NCBI GenBank assembly: GCA_030247855.1
Contig: JAPDRN010000088.1
Location: 1 to 64,000 of the forward strand
Length of the DNA stretch: 64,000 nt
Reading direction: 5' to 3'
From: Knufia peltigerae
Lineage: Eukaryota; Ascomycota; Eurotiomycetes; Chaetothyriales; Trichomeriaceae
Shown here piece by piece: positions 30,445-42,705 of the stretch. Each line of letters begins with the position of its first letter. Within the stretch, counting starts at the first letter, position 1. The notes beneath the pieces are model-generated. The model searched no databases and was not told the DNA's origin. It saw only the letters and a list, made by a program, of their open reading frames with translations. A program made the position numbers and the translations under genes.

Positions 30445-33400
30445 GATGTGAAGGGAGCTGTCAAGATCATTTACTCGTATAATGATTGATCATTGTCAAG
30501 CATGGCGCTAGGGGGTATTGGACTTGTATAGACGGGCCATGGCATCCGATAGATAACGTTACATACAATAGAGATATGTGGATCAGAGCTCGAGCAGCCT
30601 TAAGGAAGCAGCCGCCCTGACGACGAAAGATGTTCGTCCGCAACAGCCGACTGAGTGCCCGTCGATCGCGAAGATCGATACAATGATACATATGCTCTGA
30701 TAACTGCAAAGTTGTCATGTAGAATCCACAACAGGGTGGGTGCTTTGGGTAATACTGGGGGTAGATCCTGCTCTGCCAGTCATGTGAGAGTTGGCTACAA
30801 CCTGGATTGGGAAGGCTTAGTAGATATGATGACACCGTCTTCTATGCTGAGATATACTGACCCTGAATGCGCCGTGCTTGTTCTGCATAGCGCAACAGTT
30901 ATGCTTTCAATTTTCGATAACGTGGCAAATAGACCGGCTCTTGTCAATCGCATGGTGAACCTGGTCCAACTGGCAGCGCAAGCCACACATTGTGTGAAGG
31001 GAGTGAAGTGCTTCTGGTGCGCTCTAGCCTCCAGCGTCACCGAGCCATCACTTCGACGTCGAACAGGTGATGACCCTCTGAAGCTGGACAAAGCGCTGGA
31101 CGTGGTCAATGCACCAGCGAGCACTGTCGGTTACGACACTGCGATAGTGACCCATAGGCGAATGAGTAAACGTACCTTCAGTGGATGCGGAGGAAAAGAA
31201 CAATGATTGGGTGGACCCCCAGTGTAATGGTCGACTCAGGTGAAAGTATTGTAGCACAGACTCCCTTGACCATCGCATTCTATTCCAAGGTATTCCTTCG
31301 TACACGTACGGAGAAGTGTGTCACTGACGAAAGTGACCCCGTCTCTATAGTACCTGATAGCAAATGAAAAACAGCCAGAGGTACTCCGTAATGGCAGACA
31401 CCGCGAGCGCTGTACACTTACCCTTGGGCCTGATTTTGTGTTGTCTAGTCCTGTAAAAGCACTTCGCGGTCGTCTCTTTGTAGCCATCCATGAGCAAGCA
31501 TGCTGGAAACGGCGAAAGGTACGAGTAATAAAAGTACGGAAAACAAGCGGAACTTTCTTTCGATACGAGTCATGTTCGTGAAGAGGAAAATAGGCCACGT
31601 AGACGGCTGATTGGAGGGTGCCGAAATCAAGGGAAAATTAAGAAGGTCCAGGCAAGTCCAGGGTGCAGTCGGGTTCACCGGGTGGCCAGCAAGCTTAGCG
31701 AAGAAGAGCGGGAATTTTTTTTTTAATTTTTTGGGAGAAGAACTCAAAGGCTGAAGGACGAATTCGCTTGCGGTAGTCGATCCACGGCCGTTAATGGACC
31801 TTGTTGTTCTGAATGGAAGGGCCATATCCCCAGTGCTTGAGTTTGCAACTTCGGATGGCAAGACCTGGGAATCTCCAGGAGATGGACGCGATTTCGGATG
31901 CGCTAAGAAAATGCCCCGAGGCAGCGTAGGGAGATTACTGTCTTTGATTTTGTACTCCCACCACGTCTTCGTCGGCATGTCAGCACCAAGATTTACGTGA
32001 ATCTGGTGGAAGTGGAAATATCGCCAGTTGGGCCACCGTGTAGTGAGTGCCACAGTTTACCCCTGCATACAGAGTGTGTCGCATCGAGAAAGGCGAACGA
32101 ATCGACCTGTACGACTTGGTGACACACACATTGCGAGAGGGAGTGTTGGAAGGAGAATAGCCAGACACCTGCTTCCACTGTGTGTATGGGGTTTAGCAGA
32201 ACCAGCGTGTAACCAAGCCGTATGAGTGGCGGTTCCTGACGCCCGCTGTGGGTGTGGATGGGTGATTTTAGCATGGTGGACATCAAGTGGATGACGAGAC
32301 CAGGATGCGCCTCTTCGTCTGTGCTGGGGTGGGTTCAAGGTCAGCTGCCCAGAATCCAAGGCTGTAAAGCCACAGATGCAGGTACCAAATTGTGTTGTGC
32401 ATCTTTAAGGTGCTGAGAGACCAGGAGCAGGGGTCGGCAACGAAGGACGTACAGTACAGGAGGAGTAATACAAACCATGAAATCGGAAATCAGTCTATTT
32501 CACCGGGCCCAATTACGACGATGCTTACCCTTGTACGATCGTCATACAATGGTAGATTTTTACCTGGTATGATGGACCTGTATACAGACTATCGACCTGC
32601 CCTGAACCAGGATCTCTGGGGAACAGGGCAATGACGAACAGAGCAGCGGGTGATGTGACTGGGGGGGGGGGTGGATTGGGCTTCAGGCCAGCGCAATAAC
32701 AAGGCCTGGGAGTCAATCTGGCCGAGGAGGCGCCAGGCGGGTGAAAGGGCCGAGAGGAGATACCGCTCTGGTCGGGGATTTTTTTTTCTCGTGAGGGTGA
32801 AGCAGTCTACAATAATACGAGTATTAGGGCACTCAGGTACTCCGTAGGTATTGTAGGTATGGTAGGTGGAGGGAGGGGGGCTTTCGTACTCGTACGTACA
32901 TACAATAGGTAGGTAGCAAGGCATGAGGCGTGAGGCTTCGAAGGACGGACCTCCCCTCTTGCCCTGTGCACGTCGCCTCAATACTGACGGCAACGGGAAG
33001 CACGGGAGTCAATGTCGGCGTCAGACTCATGTTGACGGGGAGATCGCCACGGAGATTTAGTTGGAAGGGTGGTGATGGGTTGATGTGGGTAGAGACGAAC
33101 AAATCTTCCCGTCTGTCAGTGCGTGTTCCACGGCGCATCCTTCTCTGGTCAAATACTGTACACAACAATATGGCACATACGGAGTACAGTACTCGTGCTT
33201 TACACGTTACTTGTAGTTTGGTCATCGATGGATCCCCGTAGCGTTCCGAGGGAGATACTGTGTGATACAAGAGGCATCTGGGCTGAGACCGATGGGTGCG
33301 GAATGAGCCAGAACTGTTGATGATGGGCTGAGGTGGCCTGAGGAAGACAAGGATGGTGCTTGCTTGAGAAGCGAACGAGATGCAGGTCCGCAGCCTGGTG

Positions 33401-34919
33401 GTGGGCACCTGGAACTCTCCCCCCACCGGCACTTCAGACTGTTGGCGCTGTGTCGTGCATGCTTCTGATGTTCTGTTCCTGCATTGGCGCCGAACCAGTG
33501 CCTGAAAGGGGTCATGCAATGCGTACAAGGTGATGCGAAAAGGAAGGAGAATGCCGAATTGGTCTTTGTAGTGACCTCCTCGTAACAAATGCGATTGATG
33601 GACAGGGACCGAGAACTCGTCCAGTGCAGGGCATGTCTTTGCGAGGCCTCTAGGCCGGATAATTTGACCGTCAGACGGCGCATTGTGTGACTTGGGGAGT
33701 CGAGTCTAGGCTCGCTGTCTCAATTACCCAGCACCCATTTCGCGGGCCTCGCATCCCCATTCCCTTTTCTCGAGAAAGCCTACTAGAGTGCCTAGAATAA
33801 TGCCTAGAGTGCCCAGCGGGCTTCGAGGAAGTCAAAGAGCCCAAAAAGCCCTTGCGCGGCTCAGTCGGCTCTAGGTCTCTCGCCCATTCTCCTTTCTCCC
33901 AAGCGCCCCTGCTTTCTCTTGGTGCTAACACGGGGTTCTCATGTTCAGAAAGAAGAGCCAGACTGCCACAGCTGAGAGGGCGAGACTCCACCACTCGTAG
34001 CGTCTGAGTGGCTCGTTTGTGCCATCCAAGCTCCCTGGACGCACAGTTAGGCTAACAAGCGGATGCCCCTGTTACTGTCGTCTATCTCCACCATACAAAA
34101 GGCTGTTCCACTGTGGTGTAGGTCCAATTGCCCGTCACTCTCGTATCCTCTCGCCCCCCCCACAGGCCCTTGTCTTGCTCGCTGCCTTTCTATTCTGCTG
34201 CTCGTATCGCTGATCACACCAACGAGGTCCTCGTACAGTGCATGCGCGCGCACTGATATCAAAACTCCATGCGCATCGGTCCAGGAGGACGTGCGTTCTC
34301 TGTTGCTCCAGCTGTTTCCCTGTCATCACCCGTTCGCAACCAACCGTCAACTTTCAAAAGCCTGATATCTCTTTCAAACAAATCCGAGACTCGCTGACCA
34401 GGTTCATTTTCCCATCTCGCCCTCCCAAGAGACATCCTCCTCCCTTGACCCCGGTCGCTTGATCTCGTTAGTTCTCGCCTGATCCCTCGCGAGTCCGCCT
34501 CTAAATCTAAAAAATTCCCGGTCTTTTGTCCACTTGGCCAGACTATACTGCCCTCTCTCATCACTCGTCCTTCTTGGTACTCACCATCATCACAATCCCC
34601 AGCTACCTCAACGGACAACAGTGCTATCGCCCGTCTACCACGAGCGCACTTCAAGGACAGCCGTTGCAGCTGTCGACCTCAGCGCTCATTTGCCACAAGG
34701 GCGCTGGTCGTGAAGACTCGCCACTGTGCGCCAACTTCTTCTGGCTGCGACCGTTCGGTCTCGTCAGCTTCGGCGCACGATTTCTCTTTCCTACCTCACG
34801 AATAACACAACCGCAGTCGCTCGTTAGATTCAGTTGGCTGAGATGCTCACCACTTGAGCGACCAAACAATCACCTGAACACGGCCGAGACCACGAAGTAA
34901 ACAATAACATTGGCTCCTC
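30445..34919. other. 4.5-kb gene-free region upstream of the homeobox gene
   Basis: No coding gene I can support on either strand. Open frames of 150-250 codons exist at 30655-31206, 31445-32053 and 32833-33588, but they lack family motifs or paired splice signals. It contains TACGGAGTA/TACTCCGTA at 31382-31390, 32838-32846 and 33178-33186, a G run near 32660, homopolymeric T runs near 31710-31730, and a small GCCTAGAGTGCC-type repeat near 33780-33815. The last 900 bases are C/T-rich with many short upstream ATGs, suggesting a long 5' leader for the homeobox gene. Confidence 0.55.
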
Positions 34920-37060
34920 ATGATGGACTATATGCAGGAACCCTTCGCCTTTCCGGCCCAACACCAGCCGCAAATGTACTACCAGGCGATACCATATCCG
35001 CCCTCTTATATGGTCCATCCTCAACAGCCACTCGATGACTTCTACCCGTCTCTGCGATACAATGCGAATGATTATGCCGACTACATGGGTTCTGGAATAA
35101 TGCCGGATGACTTTGGTCCGGAAATGGAAGAGATCTCGACTCGTCCGAGGCTCACTAAGGAGCAGGTCGAAGTTCTAGAGGCCCAATTTCAAGCCAATCA
35201 TAAGCCCAACTCCCAGGTTAAGAGACAATTGGCTATTCAGACCAACCTCAAATTTCAACGTGTAGGGGTAAGTGAAATCCACCTCCATCGCGCACTGTGC
35301 TCGTCACTGACAAGCGATAGAATTGGTTCCAAAACAGAAGAGCCAAGGCAAAACAGCAGAAACGACAGGAAGAATATGAAACTCAGAAGGCGGCGGAAAA
35401 GCCAGAATCCAACTCCGGCGAAACCATCAAAACTCCAAAGCTTCGAATGGCATCGCCTATCCGATCCGTTTCTTCGTCGCCCAAGAAGGCATATATTTCC
35501 GCTGGCGACAGCACTCCATCCCCTACGAAGACCCATGACAGTTCCAAAGAGTCGAGTTGGGCTTCCCTTCAAGCCTCCCTTCAACGAACTCTTGGCCACA
35601 CAAAGGGTTCCCAAGCCGAGCAAATGGCACAGCAAAAGGCCTCCATGGTCCCTCCAAAAATGCCTCAACCTGCGCAACCTGCAACGATACAGCTTCCGTT
35701 GCGGGTCAGTCCTCACCGGGCTAATGCGTCGTTGCCAAACAACGTGGCGGCATGGCCTTCTAGCGCCGCGCCACAGCATTCGCCAATAACCCTACAAGAC
35801 AACACCTTTGACTTTGGCTTCGACGATGACAAGATTGATGTAAACACAAGTCTCCAGGATGCCGCTCTGGTGGACTCGTTCATTAATCAGGAATCATACA
35901 TGGTCAGTCCGGAGGACCTCCATGGATCGTTGGCAACACCGAAAGGAGGAGCCCTCCAGCAGAACGACCCGGCTGAAACCATTCCCTCGCCTGGCTTTAG
36001 CTTGCCCTCGTACCCTGGATCGCGCCGTCAATCAGCCGCCATCACAGACGAGCTCTCCAACAATTTCGGAAACTTCGCCCTCGCCAGTAGCTCTCCTAAC
36101 GCTATGGCTCGGCGTCGGCCCTCCGAGCCTATCCAGCATCCTTCTAGTGGGCCTCTTGATATCGCTGCGCGGAGGAAACGACCGCGTCCTACACCCTTGA
36201 CTTCAGCCTCACTCCGCAGCCGATCCTATGGTGCCATGACGTCCGTTTCACCAACCTTCCGACCGGGTGCTACGGCTCCTGCGATGCCTCATTCCATTCG
36301 TCACGTAAAATCTGCTGGGCAGGCATTGAACTCTCGTTATGCGGGGATTCGCAAGGCGAGTTCTGCCCAACGGTCCCCCATTACTCCGAGCTTTGCTGAG
36401 GCTCAAGCTTTCAATCAATTGATGGCACAACAAGCGATGAATGCGCAGACTCTCGCCGAATTTCCTGCTCCAACACTATCACCAGACATTATTTCCAATG
36501 CACAAATGACAGATCCTGAGAAGAACCCGTTCTTTGGTCACAGTCTTGATATGTCTGGTCAATATGCCTTACAGGGACAGAACTTTCCTGCCCACACGGC
36601 ATCGCCGCCGATCACTCCGCATCCGTCGGATTTCATGATGACACGAGGTGCTTCACAACAGTCGCTCATTCCACCCGCTTCAGCCCCTCCACAATACGCG
36701 TCCTTTCCGGAATACACTCCGCCCTACTCGGCTGGTCCATTGACGAACAGCAGCTGGTCAGATGCGTTGACGTCTCCTGAGGTCGCTTCATTTCCGCCAG
36801 TGACTTATGTTCCTTCTCTGAACTATTCGCAGCAGGGAGATGCCCTTTCGGGTTCTTTCCAGCAATTCGTCTTGCCGTCCGATACCACCACGGAGCTCGA
36901 TTTTGAGGCTCAGATGGAGCACAAGAAGACGGAGTTTTATATTCAAGAATTCCCGAATCAAAAAGAGGAGCACGCCCATGTGGCTCAACAACTGGCCCAG
37001 CAAAGGCCCAAGAACTACGTCTTTGCGAATTCTGCGCCTCAAGACTATACAGGGGAATGA
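34920..37060 (+). CDS. Homeobox transcription factor
   Basis: Predicted CDS is join(34920..35267,35321..37060), 695 residues, with a 53-nt phase-0 intron that cuts the homeodomain just before its recognition helix. The homeodomain lies at about residues 73-132: RLTKEQVEVLEAQF, the turn QVKRQLAIQTNLKFQRV, and helix 3 NWFQNRRAKAKQQKR. The invariant Trp, Phe, Asn and Arg of helix 3 are present. The rest is low complexity, rich in Ser, Pro, Gln and Ala, consistent with activation or repression regions. The N terminus is Tyr/Pro/Gln-rich. Related Aspergillus and Magnaporthe homeobox proteins control conidiation and hyphal development; the target here is unknown. Two ATGs lie in tandem at 34920 and 34923. 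Confidence 0.92.
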
Positions 37061-38867
37061 GCGAGTCAGCTTGAAACATTGTCTGACTACGTGTATGCCT
37101 ATGATTTTGTTCTTATATATTTGTTTTGAGCGTTCATAATACCAACGGAAGGTATGTGTCATTACAGGCGTTATTCATGGGATGGAGGACGAGAGGGCCA
37201 GGCACGAAACCTTTACGAGGACTAGGACTAGAGACGGATGTATGTTGTCTGCATGCCATATGGCTACAACACTTACTTTATGGATAATATGGGTAATTTA
37301 AGAAGAAGAAGCCCCTACGGGTATGTATACGAAGGAAAGAGAACAGCCTCGGGAGTTCGAAAAGGTAACCTTCGACGTTACCTCCTAGAGTCTTGCATCC
37401 TGTAATTGAATACACTGAAAAATCCATTCTTATTAAAATATAACACTGAGGTCCATAATGCAATCATCTACAGTATCATCGATAACGGCGGGTTGGAAAC
37501 AAACAAATCACGCTGGCCACTGGACGACTCTGAGGTCACATGTCAGGCTATGTTTCTTCACGGATCCTGCTTCCAGCCTCACTCAATCTCGTCATGACTT
37601 TCTCCGCTCTCATTCTTTTTTTACTTCATTTCTATCCACACGACAGATCCAAGTCTCGATCGATCATTGGGGCTCAACGAGATTCCCGGCTTTCCCCAGA
37701 CAAACTAGACAACAGCATTGCCGATCCGTGCCAATCAGGCACGACCTTTTGTCCTTGGCCAGGGGGCCAGGGACTACTTTTCCCCTGTTGATGACCACAT
37801 CAACTGCGCAGCCTGCATGTAGCTGTACCGCGGAAGAAACCAGGTTCAAATCGGCGGGGAGTGCGCCCAGCTGCGAAGGACTGGGGCCATCTGCGGATCG
37901 GCTGTCCTCGCACCTTTGTCCGTCTGCAAGGAAGGGAAGCTTTCGCGGTTAGGAACGTGGACACAAATATCCGCCTCGACGCCCAAAGGCCATGGCTGAA
38001 ACGGTAGGCCTTCCTCGGTTCTCCTCGAGAAAGAAACCGGGCAAATTGCTCCCGGGGGGATGGACAGTAAGCTCGATCAATGCGGTTTCTTTCCCAGCTT
38101 CTACGGACAAAACATTTTCTGCCTGTTTTGCTTTTGCTTTGATTTGCATTTACGCTTCGTCGCTGACACTTCGATTCATACATACCGCTTTATTGACCTC
38201 ATCATCTGCGAGTGGACTCTCCAACAATGCTCCATCCCAAGGATCATCGGGCAAGGGAGGGGGGGAGGGGGAAGATACATGTTCCTCGTTCTCCTCGTCA
38301 TGACGTCCACGTTGCATCTCTTTCCATTGTACCTGTTTTCCTGGAAGAAGCCACCACGGGGCCTTACCCCGAGCCTCACCACATTTGGACCCCGGCAATC
38401 TCCACGAGTCCTGTCTCCGATACCGATCCATTTCCAGATCTAACCGAGATGTCCCACATCTCGTTTCATCAGCCACCGTCTTTTCGTCAGTATCTCTCTG
38501 GTTTACAAGGGCTGTTGCCTGATGTTTTGACGTCAACTTCACCGGGGGACCTCGTCCCGTTGCGTTCCCTGGCCTCGATTCGGTCAGGAACGTCAGGAAA
38601 CTTTGCAGATGTCGATGATTCATTAAGCACAACTTTCAGGACGAGATGATGTATATGGTGCTTTTGTAAGCTGGTCATGAGATACCGAAGACGTCAGGAA
38701 GTGACAAAGTGAGGACCGGTCGGTGGTGAGATTCGTCTATATAAACAGCTCGTCCTTCCTCCCAACGACAATCCTTTTTTCCCTCAACCAACAATCACAA
38801 ACATTCCAACAAAACAATTACCAATCAATCCGAGTTTGATCACTCCAGATCTTCCAAACCAATCAAC
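37061..38867. other. 1.8-kb intergenic region, promoter of the KGG-type gene
   Basis: No gene seen; a 164-codon frame at 37458-37952 looks random. A strong TATATAAA lies at 38738-38745, about 125 bases before the next ATG, and the 100 bases after it are A/C-rich, like a highly expressed fungal leader. An AGGGGG-rich purine tract lies near 38257-38272. Confidence 0.55.
38738..38745 (+). promoter_or_regulatory. TATA box of the KGG/LEA-like gene
   Basis: TATATAAA, 123 nt before the ATG, followed by a CAA-rich leader lacking upstream ATGs. Spacing and leader are those of strongly inducible fungal genes. Confidence 0.6.
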
Positions 38868-39215
38868 ATGTCTGACTACAAGCCAACTGGTATGTTTTCT
38901 TTCATATATTCAATCCCCCCACAAGTTTGGAGGCTATACATGAGATGAGAACAAACCTTACTAATGATTTTATTACGACATTCAGAACACGACGGTCTCC
39001 GCAAGGACGGCCAGCCCGACCAGCGTGTCCAACAGGACAGCTTCGCGCACGGCAAGGTTGACCCCCACGAGGCCGGCAAGAAGGGTGGCCAATCGTCTGG
39101 CAGCTCCGACAGCAGCTCCGGTGGTAGTGAGAACTCCCAGGGAGCCTCCAACCTCGGCGGTGATGGTCTTCGCAAGGATGGGCAGCCAGACCAGCGTCTG
39201 AAGCAGAACAATTAG
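38868..39215 (+). CDS. Small hydrophilic KGG/LEA-like stress-type protein
   Basis: Predicted CDS is join(38868..38889,38986..39215), 83 residues, with a 96-nt phase-1 intron after a 22-nt first exon. The protein is Gly/Ser/Asp/Lys-rich with no hydrophobic core. The 11-residue block GLRKDGQPDQR occurs twice, at residues 11-21 and 68-78, framing a middle part with KVDPHEAGKKGG and a Ser/Gly run. The HEAGKKGG block resembles the KGG repeat of stress-induced bacterial and fungal hydrophilins. Such proteins accumulate in dry or stationary cells and protect other macromolecules. The strong TATA box agrees with induced expression. Function is inferred from composition alone. Confidence 0.8.
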
Positions 39216-39690
39216 GGAGTTTCTCAAAGACTCCTTACGTATGATTCTACACAAAATCACTACCACAACACACCGGGGTCGTGGAAGGGAGGGAGATGGG
39301 AAGAAAAGAAATGTTGGATGTCTTGGAGCTTGTCGATTAACTGTCATGATGCCTGAACGTTGTGAACGATCCTGTTCTGAGTTTACATATCAGATAGTCA
39401 ATCATGACTTGATCGAGAAGTTAACTATGCTCGCAATAACAATGTAACCTCCAAGAGTACCTTGTGCTTGATAAAGTAGAAACAAGTTCGCTGTCAATAG
39501 CCACTGACTTCACTGTGCTTCCATACTTGCAAATTCATCATTCGTGACCGTTGCCAGGAGGATTCTTACGTCGCTGTATCATTACATTTTCTCACATATT
39601 GTACTTGTACCTTGGCCGACACTTGCAACACCGTACCTCGGGTCAGGTAGTCCGGTCTGTATTGCATTACCTCCGTTTCTTCCTCACTTC
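39216..39690. other. Intergenic between convergent genes
   Basis: No gene seen; two 3' flanks. Confidence 0.5.
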
Positions 39691-41737
39691 TCACCACGTT
39701 CTTGTCGAATGGGTGGTGTCGTACATCTTGACTCCATCGTCGGGGCCATACTCTCCCGCACAAGTCGTGGCCGTGAGACCAATACCAAGTTCCGTGTTGG
39801 TGCGCGTGGGAAATCGGGCATTGTGGTCGTTCGTGATGGTTGAGTTTTGTTCGTCTCCGCTCCACTCCATCGTCATACCACCACCACCACCTACTGTCCC
39901 TCTTTTTCGTCTGACCTTGTTGTCGATACTCGTAGTACGGTGGTTTCTCCTCACCGAAGAAAACAATCCACATTCTTGCATCATTGCCATCCCCGAGTGT
40001 CCATGCTTCCTCAAGCTCGAACCAGGACCACCGTTCACACTCTCAATCCCTACCACCTTCACACCGCGTCCCGTACTACTACTCCTCTCAAGGATAAACG
40101 AGGAGGCAAGACCACCACCGCCACCACCACCGCGTCTCCTGATCCTCTCTCGGAATCTTGTCCTTTCAAACTCACGATCTCGCCTGTCCATCTCACGCCG
40201 ACGACGGAGGTACTTCATCCATCCCATCCCCAACCCCAAAGTCAAGGCCCCACTCACGGTCCAGTAGATCCAAAATGGGCGGGTGACAATCACGCCTCCT
40301 CCTCCTCCTCCTCCTCCTCCTTCATTTTCGGTCGATGATGACGGAAAATTGAAAATGGGGGTTTGAAAAAAGGAGGCGACAAATGTGCCAGGCAAAAACA
40401 ACAATGATATAAAAGCAATGGTCATCATTGCCGTGTTGTTGTTGCGTCCTTGCCAGGCCAGTTCGTTGTTGATGTCGGCGATGGCCAGGCTGGCTCGGGA
40501 ATCTCGTTGAGTCGTGAGTTGAAAAACCGAGTTCATGGCGTTTTGGAGACGTTCACCCAGGGAGTCGGCGTCAAAGAGACTATCGAAAACAAAAATTGTG
40601 TTAGAGACTCAAAAGCTGGTGTTGACGATATATATTCGACGTAGGTCGTAGAGAGGTACCAACTCACTGAACAAAAGTATAATCCCACATGACGTCCATG
40701 TACAGTTGCAACTCGTCACACTCTCGCAACAGCGCCTCGAAATTGGGTGACTCGGGGTCCAGACTCAAGCGGTAACCAGCGTTGCACCTCGAAATGAACT
40801 TGATCTGTTGTTGAAACGTCCTCAGCCGGAACCGGATGTTGGTGAGTTTCCCCGAGAGGACGTTGAAGCCTTCGACGGCCTGGTCCTGGGCGTCGCCCAC
40901 GCCGCGGCCCGGTTCGATGCGGTCCAGCACCCAGTTCCACGTAGGGAAGCCGATGGCCTGTTCGAGCTCGAGGGTCTCCCGGTTCATGTCGTCGAGCATG
41001 TCGAACGTGAAGCTCAGCGAGATTTTCGTCTTGACGAAACCCAGGAGCATCGGGTGGGCGAGGTGGTGTGATTGGAGTCGGACGAGGTCCGCTAGCACCT
41101 CGGCCTTTCTCTGGTCGCCGTCTCCTTCTCTGTGCCACATGACGGCAGCCGTGTGTTTGAGGGAAGGACAGTAGGACCAGGTTATCGCCCAGCTCGTGCC
41201 GGAACAGTAATATTTCGTACACTTCGAGGCTACAGTTGAAGCATTGTCGTCGTCGTCGTCGTCATCGTAGGGACCGGTGGTGTAGCTGGCTGGAATACAG
41301 ACGAACGTAATGTGTCCCCGAAGGTAACTGCCGAATGAAGCCAGAGGGAGATCCATGCCTCGGAGGACGTCTAGGACAAAATCCACGTCCTTTTGGCGCC
41401 GAGTGTGGGTTTCGTTGTTGTGATGTGCTGATGACAAAGGGTACGGGAAGTACGCTGGAGGGGGTGAGGACAGACTCGGTGCCTTTTTCGAGGTGGACTG
41501 GTTGCGGGTCTGTAAAAGGACAATTTTCATGGTACCACGGTCACGTTCGGATCTGGGGCGACAAGGCTGGTTGAGCCAGTCGACTATGTCTTGAGCCGGG
41601 GCTTTGGGGTCCACGGGGGTTGTGGACGGGTCGTCCCATGGGCGTGGGAGCTCAAAGCTATGAACCTGTCGGTGGCCATTGTACGTTTCGAAGTCGGCGG
41701 GAGAGACGATGAGGCTGTCGAGGCTGCCGGCTGGCAT
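39691..41737 (-). CDS. CorA-like fungal membrane protein
   Basis: Predicted CDS is complement(join(39691..40579,40668..41737)), 652 residues, with an 88-nt intron (donor GTGAGT, acceptor GATAG). The ATG at 41737 is used; the frame continues upstream through a TTG and a possible TTTTTAG acceptor at about 41770, so a further 5' exon is conceivable. The long N-terminal soluble part is followed by helices (DMLDDMNRETLELEQAIGFP, LSGKLTNIRFRLRTFQQQIKF) and two membrane segments, TIAFISLLFLPGTFVASFF and FWIYWTVSGALTLGLGMGW. LPGTFVASFF is characteristic of fungal CorA-like proteins. The classical GMN pore motif is not seen after the first helix (QTPIFNF instead), so Mg transport is doubtful. Asp and Gly homopolymers mark the chain. 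The C-terminal 150 residues are Arg/Gly-rich and disordered. Confidence 0.75.
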
Positions 41738-42705
41738 ACGGTGTTGGCACTTGGTGGTTGCTAAAAAGACTCTCTTTGAGGTCAAGGCGAGTCGAGTCGA
41801 GTCGAGTCAAGTCAGGGAGAAGGCTCGTGGTTGAAAACGATCATAGGAAAGGAATTGGGTCAGGTTGGCTCTCTGACTATTGAACACATATATACACTGT
41901 CGAAAAGTAGGGCGAAATCAAGGCCACACACATGGGACATCAGGTCTCGCATCATTTCGGCAGACTCCGAACGAAGAGAGCTCTCAAGAGCGAGTCAGAG
42001 GTGAACAAAGGAGCACGCAACGTGTGTACCGAGTGTCAAAAATGCAAAAGGGTAGGTCGGTTGATCAGGCAGAAAACGCCCTGATTTTTTGGTGTTCCCT
42101 TCCATCATCCTGCACAGCCTCGCGCGTGGGGGGAGTCTTCGATTCTCAGGCGGATTCCACCTACCGTAACAAAGCGTGAACGCTTCGCGTGGGAAACGGA
42201 AGCACGAGAAATGAAGCGACGGACGCATCTGTCTCTTTGATGAGAAGTATGATTGGCTTCAAACTTGACGCCAGATGCTCGGCGGACGTGGGGTGAACAT
42301 ACGAGTACACAAGATGGTGTTCCCGTCATGGTGTTGTCGCGAACCACCGAGGTTGCTGATCGAAAAGGCAACCATCGGATTTCGGCTATTCGAGGCCTAG
42401 CAGCATTACAGGAAGAACACAAAGGTTCCCGAAATAAGAGCATTGGCGTCGGCTTACAAATACTGGCAGTAGCAATGGAATGAGTTGAGAAGGGAAAAAG
42501 TAATTGCAGGAATCAGATCCGGATGGAAACAGGAAGTCAAGAACGTCTTCGGCCCAAGATTCAAATGGCAAGACTTTATATATATCGTATTATTCATAAC
42601 CACATTTCATCCAAATCTCCAGAATCCAGATCCGTGTCCGCATTCTTTCAGTCATACAAAGTTGTTAAAATACCATGCCATTGCGGTCGCTTGTAACACA
42701 AATCG
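41738..42705. other. Intergenic, promoter of the CorA-like gene
   Basis: No gene seen. A pentamer tandem (GAGTC four times, then AAGTC) lies at about 41789-41813. Confidence 0.5.

Noticed and set aside
30655..31206. 183-codon plus-strand open frame and a 109-codon minus-strand frame over the same DNA
   Set aside because: No domain, no splice logic, and comparable frames on both strands, as expected by chance in G+C-balanced DNA.
31445..32053. 202-codon minus-strand open frame
   Set aside because: Crosses homopolymer runs, has no recognisable domain or codon pattern.
32833..33588. 251-codon minus-strand open frame
   Set aside because: Composition like translated non-coding DNA; no conserved motif.
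37458..37952. 164-codon plus-strand open frame in the promoter of the KGG-type gene
   Set aside because: No motif and no splice partners; likely chance.
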